In this document: positions 1 through 8,394 of the stretch, in pieces
How the letters are laid out: each line of letters opens with the position of its first letter
Position numbering within the stretch: the first letter of the stretch is position 1
From: Alphaproteobacteria bacterium
GTDB lineage: Bacteria > Pseudomonadota > Alphaproteobacteria > SMXS01
NCBI GenBank assembly: GCA_016124315.1
Contig: WGNW01000061.1
Span: 1-44,860 of the forward strand
DNA length: 44,860 nucleotides
Direction of reading: 5' to 3'
Program-made: the position numbers and the translations under genes
Notes under the pieces: model-generated
Told to the model about the DNA's origin: nothing
What the model saw: only the letters and a program-made list of their open reading frames with translations
Database searches by the model: none

Positions 1-456
1 ACCATGTATCGGTATACCCGCTACGCCGACTGCTTCGACGCCGCCGCCATGGCGGCGCTGTTCACCGAGGACTGCGTCTGCGACTTCTTCGCCGGGCGCG
101 AGCCGGACAAGGTCACCCGCGACCGGCAGGGGCTGCACGACTTCCTTGCCGAGGCCATGTCCCAGAGCGTGTCGAGCAACCACTACATCAGCAATGTGGA
201 GATCGTCTTCGAGTCGGCCGACGCGGCGATGTTCTACGCCTACATGTATTCGTGGCAGCGCTTCACCGGCTATCCGCAGATGGCCGACTGCCACCGCTAC
301 GGCCGCTACGAGATGCGGGCGGTCCGGGCCGGCGACGGCTGGCGGTTCTCCGACCTGGTCCTCTTGTCCGCCGGCGAATATGGCGGCGCCCGCATCGCCG
401 AACAGATCGGCAGGCCGTGGCCGCCGGTGTTCCAGCGGGTCGCCGAGCCGGCCTGA
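1..456 (+). CDS. SnoaL-like (NTF2-fold) protein, 5' end outside window
   Basis: The reading frame is open from base 1, and the first visible residues (MYRYTRYADCFDAAAMAALF) match the end of helix 1 and helix 2 of the SnoaL/NTF2 cone fold. Family members usually carry some 10-20 residues before this point, so the true start probably lies upstream and the ATG at base 4 is internal. The visible part is about 151 residues, with the TEDC segment that opens the first strand and a late RYEMRAVRAGDGWRFSD strand typical of the fold. Such proteins are small isomerases, hydrolases or dehydratases, or accessory proteins of ring-degradation pathways. It stands first in a + strand catabolic cluster. The exact reaction cannot be told. 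Confidence 0.75.
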   Translation, partial: TMYRYTRYADCFDAAAMAALFTEDCVCDFFAGREPDKVTRDRQGLHDFLAEAMSQSVSSNHYISNVEIVFESADAAMFYAYMYSWQRFTGYPQMADCHRYGRYEMRAVRAGDGWRFSDLVLLSAGEYGGARIAEQIGRPWPPVFQRVAEPA

Positions 457-549
457 GCCGCTCTTGACCCACGGGCCGTCCCGTCGAATGCTGCGTGACG
501 AACGTCATGCTGTGACTTGCGGCCGAGGCCGCCAAACTGGGGAGACGAC

Positions 550-1080
550 ATGAACGTCGAGAAGCAACTGGCGGGCCTGCTCGCCCGTGAGCAGGTTCGG
601 GATCTGGTGACGTCCCGCTATGCCTTCGCGGTCGACTGGCTCGACCTCGAGGCCATGAAGGACCTGTTCACCGCCGACAGTACGGTCTCGTTCGGCCCGG
701 CCTCTCTCGGCGGGCACGAATTCTGCGACATGTGGTGCAACATGGGCGCCGGCTTCAGCATGCGCTACCACTTCGTGGAGTGCGCCCACGTATCGGTGGA
801 CGGTGACAAGGGCCGGGTCGAGGCGCGCGCCATCGTCGCCGGCACGGCGCCCGATCCCAAGTCCGAGACCGGCGCCAGCCGGGACGCGCTGGAAGGCTCG
901 CGCTATTTCTTCGACGTGGTGAAGGAGGCCGACGGCGCCTGGCGCATCGCCAAGATGCACATCACCTTCAGCTGGACCTTCGTCCAGCCGGCGTCGCCCG
1001 CAACGGCGGCGGGCGCCCCCTTCGACCAGGGGCTCGACACCAGCCACTGGCTCTACAAGAAGATGACCGGCGCATCCTAG
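550..1080 (+). CDS. SnoaL-like domain protein
   Basis: This 176-residue protein has the NTF2-like layout: an N-terminal helix (LLAREQVRDLVTSRYAFAVD), then WLDLEAMKDLFTADSTVSF, and a closing strand region with DGAWRIAKMHITFSW. The ATG at 550 is chosen because GGGGAG lies about 6 bases before it; an upstream extension in the same frame has no such signal. A possible promoter, TTGACC at 464-469 with AATGCT at 487-492 (17-base spacer), precedes it. The SDR gene follows after 9 bases, so the two are probably co-transcribed. It resembles scytalone-dehydratase/SnoaL-type proteins found near P450 and SDR genes in alphaproteobacterial degradation clusters. The substrate is unknown. Confidence 0.8.
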   Translation: MNVEKQLAGLLAREQVRDLVTSRYAFAVDWLDLEAMKDLFTADSTVSFGPASLGGHEFCDMWCNMGAGFSMRYHFVECAHVSVDGDKGRVEARAIVAGTAPDPKSETGASRDALEGSRYFFDVVKEADGAWRIAKMHITFSWTFVQPASPATAAGAPFDQGLDTSHWLYKKMTGAS

Positions 1081-1089
1081 GAGCGACAG

Positions 1090-1857
1090 ATGGGAGTTCT
1101 GGACGGAAAGGCGGCGTTCGTCACCGGCGGCGCATCGGGCATGGGCGAGGCGGTCGCCCGCCGGCTCGCCGCGGCGGGCGCACGGGTGGCGGTGGCCGAC
1201 ATCGACGCCGCCAGGGGCGCGGCGGTTGCGTCGTCGATCGGCGACGAGGCCCACTTCCTCGAACACGACGTCACCAGCGAGGACGACTGGCGCGAGAACA
1301 TGGCGTGGGTGACCGAGCATTTCGGCGCTTTGCACATCGTCGTGAACTCGGCCGGGATCAATCCCATGGGCAGCATCGTCGACACCTCCTATGCGGACTG
1401 GCGCCGCACATTCGCGGTCAACGCCGACGGCATGTATCTGGGCTGCCGCTATGGGGTGATCACCATCTCGGAGACGTCGCGCTCGGGCGGCGCCATCGTC
1501 AACATCTCGTCGCCCCAGGCCGACCGCGTCTCCTCGGCGCTGGCGGCCTATGGCGCGTCCAAGGCGGCGGGCCTCAACCTCACCAGGTCGGTGGCGCTCT
1601 ACTGCGCCGAGCAGGGCAACGGCATCCGCTGCAACGCGGTGCTGCCCGGCGCGGTGCTGACGCCGATGACCGAACGGTTCATCGATGCCCAGCCCGACCG
1701 CGAGGCGGCGCTGAAGGCGGTCGCGGCCATGCACCCCATGAACCGGGTCTGCGAGCCCGAGGAAGTGGCCGAGGCCGTGCTGTTCCTCGCCTCGGACGCG
1801 GCGTCCTTCATCACCGGGGCGACGCTGCCGGTCGACGGCGGCTACCTGGCGGCATAG
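1090..1857 (+). CDS. SDR family NAD(P)-dependent oxidoreductase
   Basis: A 255-residue classical short-chain dehydrogenase. The N-terminal Rossmann motif is TGGASGMG (residues 13-20), with an acidic residue after strand 2 (VAVADID) that favours NAD over NADP. The usual NNAG is NSAG here. The active site Ser is in ISSPQ, followed by YGASK with the catalytic Tyr and Lys. The C-terminal FITGATLPVDGGY segment is typical of the family. It probably oxidises a secondary alcohol on the substrate of this cluster. It sits 9 bases after a SnoaL-like gene and 12 bases before a P450 gene, so all three likely share a transcript. The closest relatives would be 3-alpha- or 7-alpha-hydroxysteroid or terpene-alcohol dehydrogenases; the choice is inference. 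Confidence 0.88.
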   Translation: MGVLDGKAAFVTGGASGMGEAVARRLAAAGARVAVADIDAARGAAVASSIGDEAHFLEHDVTSEDDWRENMAWVTEHFGALHIVVNSAGINPMGSIVDTSYADWRRTFAVNADGMYLGCRYGVITISETSRSGGAIVNISSPQADRVSSALAAYGASKAAGLNLTRSVALYCAEQGNGIRCNAVLPGAVLTPMTERFIDAQPDREAALKAVAAMHPMNRVCEPEEVAEAVLFLASDAASFITGATLPVDGGYLAA

Positions 1858-1869
1858 GAGACGGTCATC

Positions 1870-3120
1870 ATGCCGAACGCACGCATCGCCGATTACAGCT
1901 TCCTCGATCCCAAGGTCCAGCGCGAGCCGTTCGACTTCTACCGGCTGCTGCGCCACGAGCAGCCGGTCATGTGGTCGGACGAGATGCGCTGCTTCGTGGT
2001 CTCCCGCTATGAGACCATCTGGAAGGTGCTGCGCGACACCGAGACGTTCACGAGCATCGGCGTCAACGGCGACTCGGTGATCGTCAACGAGTCGGTGGCC
2101 GATCGCATCCGCGAGTTGCGCGCGTCGGGCTACCCGTCGGTGCCGCATCTGGTGACCAACGACCCGCCGGACCACGGCAAGTACCGAAAACTGTGGATGG
2201 GGCTGTTCTCCCAGAAGCACATCGCGGCGCTGCAGCCCAGCGTCGACCGCATCATCGACTCCCTGCTGACGCCCTTCGTGACCAAGGGCGGCGGCGACTT
2301 CATGGCCGAATTCGCCGTGCCCGTGCCCGTGGCGGTGATGGCGGATTTCCTGGGTATCCCCCTTGACCTGGTGCCCACCTACCGGACCTGGACCGACGCC
2401 TATGTGGACCCGCTCAGCGGCATGCTCTCGCCCGAGCGCGAGATCGAGTGCGCCGAGCTGACGCTCGACTTCCAGCGATTCTTCGTCGAGGAGATCGAGA
2501 AGCGCCGCCGCGAGCCGCGGGACGACGGCATCACCAAGCTGATCCACGAGCCGGTGCCCGGCGAGGACCGGACCATGGACACCGCCGAGTTGCTGGCCGC
2601 CATCCAGCAGTTCCTGGTGGCGGGCGGCGAGACGACCACCTTCACCCTGGGTAGCGGCGTGCTGATCCTCGCGCAGCGTCCCGATCTGGCCGAGGCACTG
2701 CAGGAGGATCCAAAACGGCTGATCAACTTCACCGAGGAGGTGCTGCGGCTGCGTTCGCCCAGCCAGGGTCTTTATCGTGCCGCCACGAAGGACACCGAAA
2801 TCGAGGGCGTCGCCATTCCCAAGGGCGCCATCGTCAATGTGCGCATCGGCGCGGCGAACCGGGACGAGGCGATCTTCGAGGATGCCGACGAGATGCATCT
2901 CGACCGCCGCAACGCCGCCCGGCACCTGACCTTCGGTTCCGGCGTCCATACCTGCCTCGGCGCGCAGCTCGCCCGGATGGAGGTCAACACCACGTTCTCG
3001 CGGCTGCTGTCGCAGGTCCGGAACATCCGGGTCGACGAGGCGGCCGGCGGGTACGACTATTTCCCCAGCGTGTTCTTCATGGGGCTGAGCCGCCTGCATC
3101 TGGCCTTCGATCCCCGCTAG
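1870..3120 (+). CDS. Cytochrome P450 (class I bacterial type)
   Basis: A soluble 416-residue P450 with no membrane anchor. The haem-binding loop is FGSGVHTCLGAQLAR with Cys362 as the axial ligand. The I-helix oxygen-activation motif reads AGGETT (251-256), with Glu in place of the usual Asp of AGxDT. The K-helix ExxR is E290-VL-R293. It would hydroxylate a hydrophobic substrate using electrons from a ferredoxin and ferredoxin reductase, neither of which is encoded in this window. It lies 12 bases after the SDR gene, and the carboxymuconolactone-decarboxylase-like gene follows after 31 bases. The sequence style fits CYP families acting on terpenoids, steroids or alicyclic acids, but the family cannot be fixed by eye. 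Confidence 0.93.
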   Translation: MPNARIADYSFLDPKVQREPFDFYRLLRHEQPVMWSDEMRCFVVSRYETIWKVLRDTETFTSIGVNGDSVIVNESVADRIRELRASGYPSVPHLVTNDPPDHGKYRKLWMGLFSQKHIAALQPSVDRIIDSLLTPFVTKGGGDFMAEFAVPVPVAVMADFLGIPLDLVPTYRTWTDAYVDPLSGMLSPEREIECAELTLDFQRFFVEEIEKRRREPRDDGITKLIHEPVPGEDRTMDTAELLAAIQQFLVAGGETTTFTLGSGVLILAQRPDLAEALQEDPKRLINFTEEVLRLRSPSQGLYRAATKDTEIEGVAIPKGAIVNVRIGAANRDEAIFEDADEMHLDRRNAARHLTFGSGVHTCLGAQLARMEVNTTFSRLLSQVRNIRVDEAAGGYDYFPSVFFMGLSRLHLAFDPR

Positions 3121-3151
3121 GGTGCGCCGACGCGGTAAAGGGGAGGGAACC

Positions 3152-3868
3152 ATGGCCGACGGAAAATCGCGAGAACACGTGCAGGAACTGATGTACTCGT
3201 CGCTGCTCAACCAGTACGGGCCGCGCACCGTGGCCGGCTACCAGCGCCTGCGCAAGGTGGTCGACGAGGATGGCGCCCTGCCGGCCTGGTTCAAGAGCCT
3301 GGCGGTGGCCTGCGCCGCCGCTTCAAAGGGCTTTGCCGACATGGTGCGGTTCCAGGTTCGCACCGGCCATGTCCGGGGCCTGACCCTGGAGCAGGGCATG
3401 GGCGGGGTCATCACCATGACCAGCGCCCGCGGCGCCGGGGCCGCCCAGCTGCTGCTGGAGGCGGTCGCCGACGTGTTCGGGGTGGCGGACAGCCATCTCG
3501 ACAAGCCCGCCGCCGCCATCGTGGCCGATGGCGAGGCGGAGGCCAATTTCCGCGCCTACATGGGCGGCAACTTGCACCCCAACTTCGCGGCGCTGCTGGA
3601 GGCGAGCCAGGACCTGGCCGACGCCTACTACCTGCTGCGCACCGGCACGCTCGACCACAACCGGTTGGAGTCGAAGCTCGCCGAGCTGCTGCTGGTGGCG
3701 GTCCTCGCCGCCGACTACCAGCCGCTGGTGTCGGTCCATATCGGCGGCGCCAAGCGCGCCGGCGCCACCGACGCCGAAATCGTCGAGGCCATCGCCTGCG
3801 CCTTCCCCGTCAGCGGCTTGGCCGGCCTGATCGCGGGCGTCTCGGCGCTGGTGGAGTCGAGGGGCTAG
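3152..3868 (+). CDS. Carboxymuconolactone decarboxylase-like protein lacking the CxxC
   Basis: The 238-residue protein reads as two tandem AhpD/CMD-like helical repeats. In the second (about 170-225) the pattern around VHIGGAKRAGATDAEI is clear and His196 is kept, but the positions of the redox CxxC hold Tyr189 and Leu192. In the first (about 45-90, ending RGLTLEQG) both cysteines and the His are also gone. It is therefore unlikely to be a peroxidase; a decarboxylase, lactonase-like or non-catalytic role is possible. The ATG at 3152 has GGGAGGG just upstream; the in-frame ATG at 3122 would place that signal inside the gene. It is the last gene of the first P450 unit. Confidence 0.7.
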   Translation: MADGKSREHVQELMYSSLLNQYGPRTVAGYQRLRKVVDEDGALPAWFKSLAVACAAASKGFADMVRFQVRTGHVRGLTLEQGMGGVITMTSARGAGAAQLLLEAVADVFGVADSHLDKPAAAIVADGEAEANFRAYMGGNLHPNFAALLEASQDLADAYYLLRTGTLDHNRLESKLAELLLVAVLAADYQPLVSVHIGGAKRAGATDAEIVEAIACAFPVSGLAGLIAGVSALVESRG

Positions 3869-3905
3869 GCGACGCTGCGTTCGGGGCAGGGCTGCCCTGT
3901 GCGGC

Positions 3906-3933
3906 TTGACCCGGCGCGCCAGGCGCCCAAACT
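3906..3933 (+). promoter_or_regulatory. Putative sigma-70-type promoter for ctaG-like gene
   Basis: TTGACC at 3906-3911 and CAAACT at 3928-3933 are separated by 16 bases. It lies in the 142-base gap before the CtaG-like gene. Only the -35 is strong. Confidence 0.3.
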
Positions 3934-4010
3934 CCTGATCGGACGCGGCCGCCCTCGCGGCGGTCGATCGTGATCTGCGTCCCCACGCGGCAACAAGAAC
4001 GGGGGAGTAC

Positions 4011-5132
4011 ATGACCGGGGCGCATGCTCGCCGAAACGGCGGGTTCCTGCCGGCACGCCGGACGGCGCGACTCGTCGTCGCCGTCTTCCTCGCGCTCCTG
4101 CCGGGCGTCGCCTGGGCGCATGGCGACCACGAAGGTCCGGTCGGCTGGGGCAGTTGGAACATCTCGCCCGAGATCACCGGCGGCCTTCTCCTGATGGGGC
4201 TGATCTACGGCGCCGGCCTGCGAAAGGCCCGCGGCAGCGGCGAGGCCAGGAAGGTGATGTTGCACGTGGCCTTCTACGGCGGCCTGGTGGCGTTCTTCAT
4301 CGCCCTGCAGTCGCCCGTCGAGGTGCTCGCCGACCACATCTTCTTCATGCACCAGATCGAGCACATGCTGCTGCGGACCATCGGCCCGATGCTGGTGATG
4401 CTGGCGCTGCCGCAGGCCATGCTGACACGCGGCCTGCCGCGAGGCATCCGCCGGTCCGTCGTCTCGCCCGTGCTCGACAACGGGGGCGTGCGCGGCCTCT
4501 TCGGCTTCCTGACCCAGCCAGTGGTGGTGACGCTCCTGTTCGTGGGCGTCTCGCTGTTTTGGATGATCCCGTCCTATCACGACAGGGCGATCCTGAATGA
4601 GCCGGTGCACTACACCTGGCACCTGACGCTGATGATCACCGGCCTGCTGTTCTTCTGGCGGCTGTTCGATCCGCGCGAGCAGCCGGCGGGCGCCTCCCTC
4701 GCCACCAGGCTCGTGATGTTCTGGACCGCTTCCATGGGCAACATCCTGCTGGGCGTCTACCTCAGCCTGAAGTCCACGGCGATCTACCACGCCTACGGCA
4801 TCCTGGGCCGGCCCTGGGCCATCGACCCGGTGCGCGACGAGCGGTTCGGCGGGCTGACCATGTGGATTCCCGGCTGCATGATGTTCGGCGCCGCGGCGCT
4901 CCTGCTGGTCCATCGCTGGCAGGCCCGCGAGGAACGCAACCAAACGCGGCGCATGCGCGTCGGCGGCGACCAGCCGGTGATGGCGAGGGACTTCCTGGCC
5001 GCACGTCGGCCGCAGAACCGGATGCTGGCGTTCTGGCTCGGCGGCTTCGTGCTGCTGGTGCTGATCATCGCGGTCTCAGTCGCGGTGCTGTACGACCAGA
5101 CGCTGGCGCCGCATCCCTACATTCCGAGCTGA
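4011..5132 (+). CDS. CtaG-type cytochrome c oxidase assembly membrane protein
   Basis: A 373-residue polytopic membrane protein of the caa3-type CtaG family. A signal-like hydrophobic stretch (about 22-36, VVAVFLALLPGVAWA) leads into a His-rich AHGDHEG segment. Six or seven further hydrophobic spans follow, with conserved-looking histidines in FFMHQIEHMLLR, SYHDRAIL, HYTWHLTLM and IYHAYGILG. These suit a metal or haem-copper-oxidase assembly role. A C-terminal span near 345-365 ends the protein. GGGGGAG is placed just before the ATG. This is unrelated to the Cox11-type CtaG. It stands alone inside an oxygenase cluster, with gaps of 142 bases before and 88 after, so it may be a separate transcription unit. 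The exact role in oxidase assembly is not known from sequence. Confidence 0.82.
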   Translation: MTGAHARRNGGFLPARRTARLVVAVFLALLPGVAWAHGDHEGPVGWGSWNISPEITGGLLLMGLIYGAGLRKARGSGEARKVMLHVAFYGGLVAFFIALQSPVEVLADHIFFMHQIEHMLLRTIGPMLVMLALPQAMLTRGLPRGIRRSVVSPVLDNGGVRGLFGFLTQPVVVTLLFVGVSLFWMIPSYHDRAILNEPVHYTWHLTLMITGLLFFWRLFDPREQPAGASLATRLVMFWTASMGNILLGVYLSLKSTAIYHAYGILGRPWAIDPVRDERFGGLTMWIPGCMMFGAAALLLVHRWQAREERNQTRRMRVGGDQPVMARDFLAARRPQNRMLAFWLGGFVLLVLIIAVSVAVLYDQTLAPHPYIPS

Positions 5133-5170
5133 TCCGCCGACCGCTGACTCTTCCGTCAGGCTGCTTCAGA

Positions 5171-5186
5171 CTATATTGTGATATAG
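5171..5186. promoter_or_regulatory. Palindrome upstream of Rieske oxygenase gene, possible operator
   Basis: CTATAT-TGTG-ATATAG is a perfect 6-bp dyad with a 4-base centre. It is an AT island 34 bases before the ATG of the oxygenase gene and overlaps a possible -10 (TATATT, 5172-5177). This position suits a repressor site. Confidence 0.4.
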
Positions 5187-5220
5187 GAAGCGGACCGCAA
5201 TCGAACGGGGAGAAGTATCG

Positions 5221-6504
5221 ATGGTCGCAGTCGTCAGGGTCACCGAGGACGTTTGGACGCCGGCGCTGAAGTCGGAAGAGCCCGAGCTGGGTTCGGCGCT
5301 GATCCCCAAGGAGCGCTACACCTCGCGCGACTTCATGCAGCGCGAATGGGAGCGGATGTGGACGAAGGTCTGGCTGGTCGGCTGCCGCGAGGAGGAAATC
5401 CCGGAGGCCGGCGACTACATCACCACCGAGATCGGCCCGGAATCCTTGCTGATCGTGCGCGGCGACGACGGCGTGGCGCGCACCTTCTACAATGTCTGCA
5501 ACCACCGCGGTAACCAGGTCAAGTTCGACCAGTGCGGCAACGCCCGCACGCTGCAGTGCGCCTACCATTTCTGGGAGTACGACCTCACCGGACGCCTGAT
5601 CAACGTGCCCGACGAGGAGGACTTCGCCCAGGGTTGCCCGCGCGACAGGCTGAGCCTGAAGGCGGTGGAGACCGACACCTGGGGCGGTTGGGTGTGGTTC
5701 AACCTGGACCCGGATGCCGGGCCGCTGGAGGACTATCTGGGCATCATCCCGCAGCATCTCGACGCCTACCACCTCGACCGCATGGCCATGACCCAGAACA
5801 TGACGGTGGAGTGGGACTGCAACTGGAAGACCTCGGTCGACGCCTTCAACGAGGTCTACCACGTCCAGTGCATCCATCCGGAGCTGCTCTACAACAACGA
5901 CGACGTCAACGTGCAGATCGACCTCTACGACCGGCACAACCGCTACCTGGTGCCTTACCAGACCCACAGCCCGCGGCTCGGCGAGGTGGAGGAGGTGCCG
6001 GAGATCGTCGTCGACTACATGCGCTCCATCGGCATGGACCATGAGCCGTGGCAGGGCAGGGTGCCCGAGCTGCGCCGCGCCATCAGCGCGTTCAAGCGGG
6101 AGAACCAGGAGCGGCTGGGGATCGACTATTCCGACCTGAACGACGACCAGGTCGTCGACGACTACCACTACTTCATCTTCCCCAACATCACCCTCAACAT
6201 CTTCGCGGAATGGGCGCTGTTCTTCCGCCAGCGGCCGCACGAGAGCGACCCCAACAAGATGTACTACGACGTCCAGTTCTATAACGTCGTGCCGAAGGGC
6301 CAGCCGCGCCCGCCGCTGCCCGACCATGACCACTTCAAGCACGGCGAGAAGTCGCTGGGCCTGGTGCTCGACCAGGATTCCGTCAACCTGCCCCACGTGC
6401 AGAAGGGGATGAACTCGTCGGCGTTCGAAGGCCTGTGGATCAGCCACCAGGAGCGCCGTATCCGCCACATGCACAAGACCCTGATGGAGTATGTGGGCGA
6501 ATAG
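5221..6504 (+). CDS. Aromatic ring-hydroxylating oxygenase, Rieske-type alpha subunit
   Basis: A 427-residue oxygenase large subunit. The Rieske [2Fe-2S] site is C93-N-H95 and C113-AY-H116, with exactly 17 residues between the pairs. The mononuclear iron site is in NEVYHVQCIH, with His214 and His219, and Glu211 at the bridging position where naphthalene dioxygenase has Asp. A late acidic segment (ESDPNKMYYD) could give the carboxylate ligand. GGGGAG is placed well before the ATG. No beta subunit or reductase follows, so it is likely a homo-oligomeric type that borrows a reductase. It lies 43 bases before the second P450 gene and probably shares its transcript. The substrate is unknown; steroid, terpenoid or aromatic acid are all possible. 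Confidence 0.93.
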   Translation: MVAVVRVTEDVWTPALKSEEPELGSALIPKERYTSRDFMQREWERMWTKVWLVGCREEEIPEAGDYITTEIGPESLLIVRGDDGVARTFYNVCNHRGNQVKFDQCGNARTLQCAYHFWEYDLTGRLINVPDEEDFAQGCPRDRLSLKAVETDTWGGWVWFNLDPDAGPLEDYLGIIPQHLDAYHLDRMAMTQNMTVEWDCNWKTSVDAFNEVYHVQCIHPELLYNNDDVNVQIDLYDRHNRYLVPYQTHSPRLGEVEEVPEIVVDYMRSIGMDHEPWQGRVPELRRAISAFKRENQERLGIDYSDLNDDQVVDDYHYFIFPNITLNIFAEWALFFRQRPHESDPNKMYYDVQFYNVVPKGQPRPPLPDHDHFKHGEKSLGLVLDQDSVNLPHVQKGMNSSAFEGLWISHQERRIRHMHKTLMEYVGE

Positions 6505-6547
6505 CGGCTAGGATGGCGGTGGGCGGCTCATTCCGAGGAGGAGAACC

Positions 6548-7855
6548 ATGAGCACGGCTGAAACAGGGGCACCGCTGACCTTCATGGACCTGGAGGTCCA
6601 GGAATGCCCCTACGACGCCTACGCCACCCTGCTGGACGAGCAGCCGGTCTACCGGGACCCGGTGAGCGGCTTCTACGTCGTCACCCGCTATGACGACCTG
6701 CGCCGCATCCTCACCGATCCCGAGACCTTCGCCAGCGGCGGCTTCCTGGAGCGGGTGCGGGATTCGGTGGCCGGCGAACGGGCGGCGCGCATGACGGCGC
6801 TCTACGAGGAGAAGGGCTGGCTGCCGGGGCCGACCCTGTCCATGCAGGACGAGCCCCGCCATGGACAGAGCCGCGACGTGTTCGACAAGGCGTTCCGGGC
6901 CGGCCGCATCCGCGACCTCGACCCGCTGGTGGAGCGCACCGCCTACGAGCTGGTGGAAGGCTTCATGGCCGACGGCGAATGCGACTTCGTCAAGGCGTTC
7001 GCGGTGCCGTTGCCGCTCATCGTCATCGGCCACCAGATGGGCGTGCCCCGCTCGGAGATCTGGAAGATCAAGGCCTGGACCGACGCCTGGGTGAAGCGTC
7101 TCGGGCTGATGCAGACCGAGGAGGAGGAGCACTGGAGCATCGAGCAGGAGATCGAGGCGCAGCACTATTTCCAGCGCATCTTCGAGCGCCTGCGCCAGGA
7201 GCCCGACGGCACCCTGCTCAGCGACCTGGTGAACACGCCCAAGCCCGACGGCCGGCTGCTGAGCGACAACGAGCTGCACGCCCACATGATGGCCGACACC
7301 TTCGTCGGCGGCAGCGAGACCACCACAAACGCGCTGTCCGCCGGCATCTGGCTGCTGTGCGAGAATCCGGACCAGTACGACAAGCTGCGCGCCGATCCCG
7401 ACCGGTACCTGAAGATCTTCATCGAGGAGGTGCTGCGGCTCGAATCGCCGGTGCAGGGGCTCTACCGGATCGCCACGAAGGCCGTGGTCCTCCAGGGCGT
7501 CGAGATCCCGGAAGGCTCGGTGCTCAACATCAAGTTCGCCGCCGCCAACCGGGACGACCGGCAGTTCGGCTGCCCGGCGGCGCTTGACCTGGACCGCCGG
7601 AACGCCGGCAGCCACCTGGCCTTCGGCTCGGGCGTCCACCACTGCCTGGGCGCGCCGCTGGCTCGGCGCGAGCTCTACTGGGGCTTCAAGGCGGTGCTGG
7701 ACCGCATCGACGACATCCGGCTGGCGCCGGGCCGGAACGACTTCCGGCACATCCCCAGCATCATGCTGCGGGCGCTGAAGGAACTGCACATCGAGTTTTC
7801 GCCGCGGCGAAGCGGCCCGGCGGCGGGAGTTCCCAGAATGGAGACGGGACAATGA
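6548..7855 (+). CDS. Cytochrome P450 (class I bacterial type)
   Basis: A second soluble P450, 435 residues long and clearly related to the one at 1870-3120. The haem loop is FGSGVHHCLGAPLAR with Cys366. The I-helix motif is GGSETT (254-259), again with Glu instead of Asp. The ExxR is E294-VL-R297. The two P450s share the RSPSQGLYR/ESPVQGLYR and DLDRRNA-type segments, so they belong to the same or neighbouring CYP families, yet differ enough to suggest different steps. GGAGGAG lies 6-9 bases before the ATG. The stop overlaps the VOC gene start by 4 bases (ATGA), so translation of the two is coupled. Electron partners are absent from the window. Confidence 0.93.
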   Translation: MSTAETGAPLTFMDLEVQECPYDAYATLLDEQPVYRDPVSGFYVVTRYDDLRRILTDPETFASGGFLERVRDSVAGERAARMTALYEEKGWLPGPTLSMQDEPRHGQSRDVFDKAFRAGRIRDLDPLVERTAYELVEGFMADGECDFVKAFAVPLPLIVIGHQMGVPRSEIWKIKAWTDAWVKRLGLMQTEEEEHWSIEQEIEAQHYFQRIFERLRQEPDGTLLSDLVNTPKPDGRLLSDNELHAHMMADTFVGGSETTTNALSAGIWLLCENPDQYDKLRADPDRYLKIFIEEVLRLESPVQGLYRIATKAVVLQGVEIPEGSVLNIKFAAANRDDRQFGCPAALDLDRRNAGSHLAFGSGVHHCLGAPLARRELYWGFKAVLDRIDDIRLAPGRNDFRHIPSIMLRALKELHIEFSPRRSGPAAGVPRMETGQ

Positions 7856-8337
7856 ACGAGATCATGGGCATCCACCACGTGGCGGTCGCCGTGCCGGACA
7901 TCGAACTGGCGCGGCAGTTCTACGTGGACATCCTCGGCTTCGAGGGCGGCGACATCGGCGGCTGGGAGCCGGGCAACGAATGGATCGACAACATCGTCGG
8001 CCTGAAGGATTCGGCCGGCAGGTCGTTCATGTGCCGGGCGCCCAACTGCTTCATCGAGGTGTTCCAGTACACCAGCCCCGAGCCGTCGCCGCAGGATCCG
8101 AAGCGGCCGGTGAGCGAGTACGGCTACACCCATTTCGGCATGCAGGTGAAGGACATCCAGAAGGTCTACGAGCGGCTCCGCGAGGCCGGCCTTGAGTTCC
8201 ACGTGGCGCCCGACCGGATGGTCACCGACGCGGACGGCAAGCGGGTCGGTTTCTCGGCGACCTACGGCCGCGACTATTTCGGCAACGTCTTCGAGATCAT
8301 GGAGATCCGCGAAGGCGCCAGCGTCAAGCCGCTGTAG
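7852..8337 (+). CDS. VOC superfamily protein (glyoxalase/epimerase/extradiol-like)
   Basis: A 161-residue protein with two beta-alpha-beta-beta-beta modules. The first starts GIHHVAVAVPDIELARQFY, and its His is a usual first metal ligand. The second module begins at GYTHFGMQVKDIQKVYERL, and a late GNVFEIMEI gives the last Glu ligand. This arrangement fits glyoxalase I, methylmalonyl-CoA epimerase or small ring-cleavage enzymes. Its start codon overlaps the P450 stop (ATGA), so the P450 and VOC protein are probably made in step and act in one pathway. A single-module-pair dioxygenase acting on a catechol-like P450/Rieske product is possible but unproven. Confidence 0.85.
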   Translation: MNEIMGIHHVAVAVPDIELARQFYVDILGFEGGDIGGWEPGNEWIDNIVGLKDSAGRSFMCRAPNCFIEVFQYTSPEPSPQDPKRPVSEYGYTHFGMQVKDIQKVYERLREAGLEFHVAPDRMVTDADGKRVGFSATYGRDYFGNVFEIMEIREGASVKPL

Positions 8338-8394
8338 CAGGAACCGCCTCCCGCCGGGGTTCGTTCGCCAGGCGAACCGCACAGGAGGCCCTCG

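Noticed and set aside
505-3228. 907-codon open frame on the - strand
   Set aside because: It runs antisense to the SnoaL-like, SDR and P450 genes, has no family pattern and arises from GC-rich codon bias.
8360-8381. GGTTCG/CGAACC hairpin after the VOC gene as a terminator
   Set aside because: The stem is short, has no T-tract and a ribosome site follows at once.
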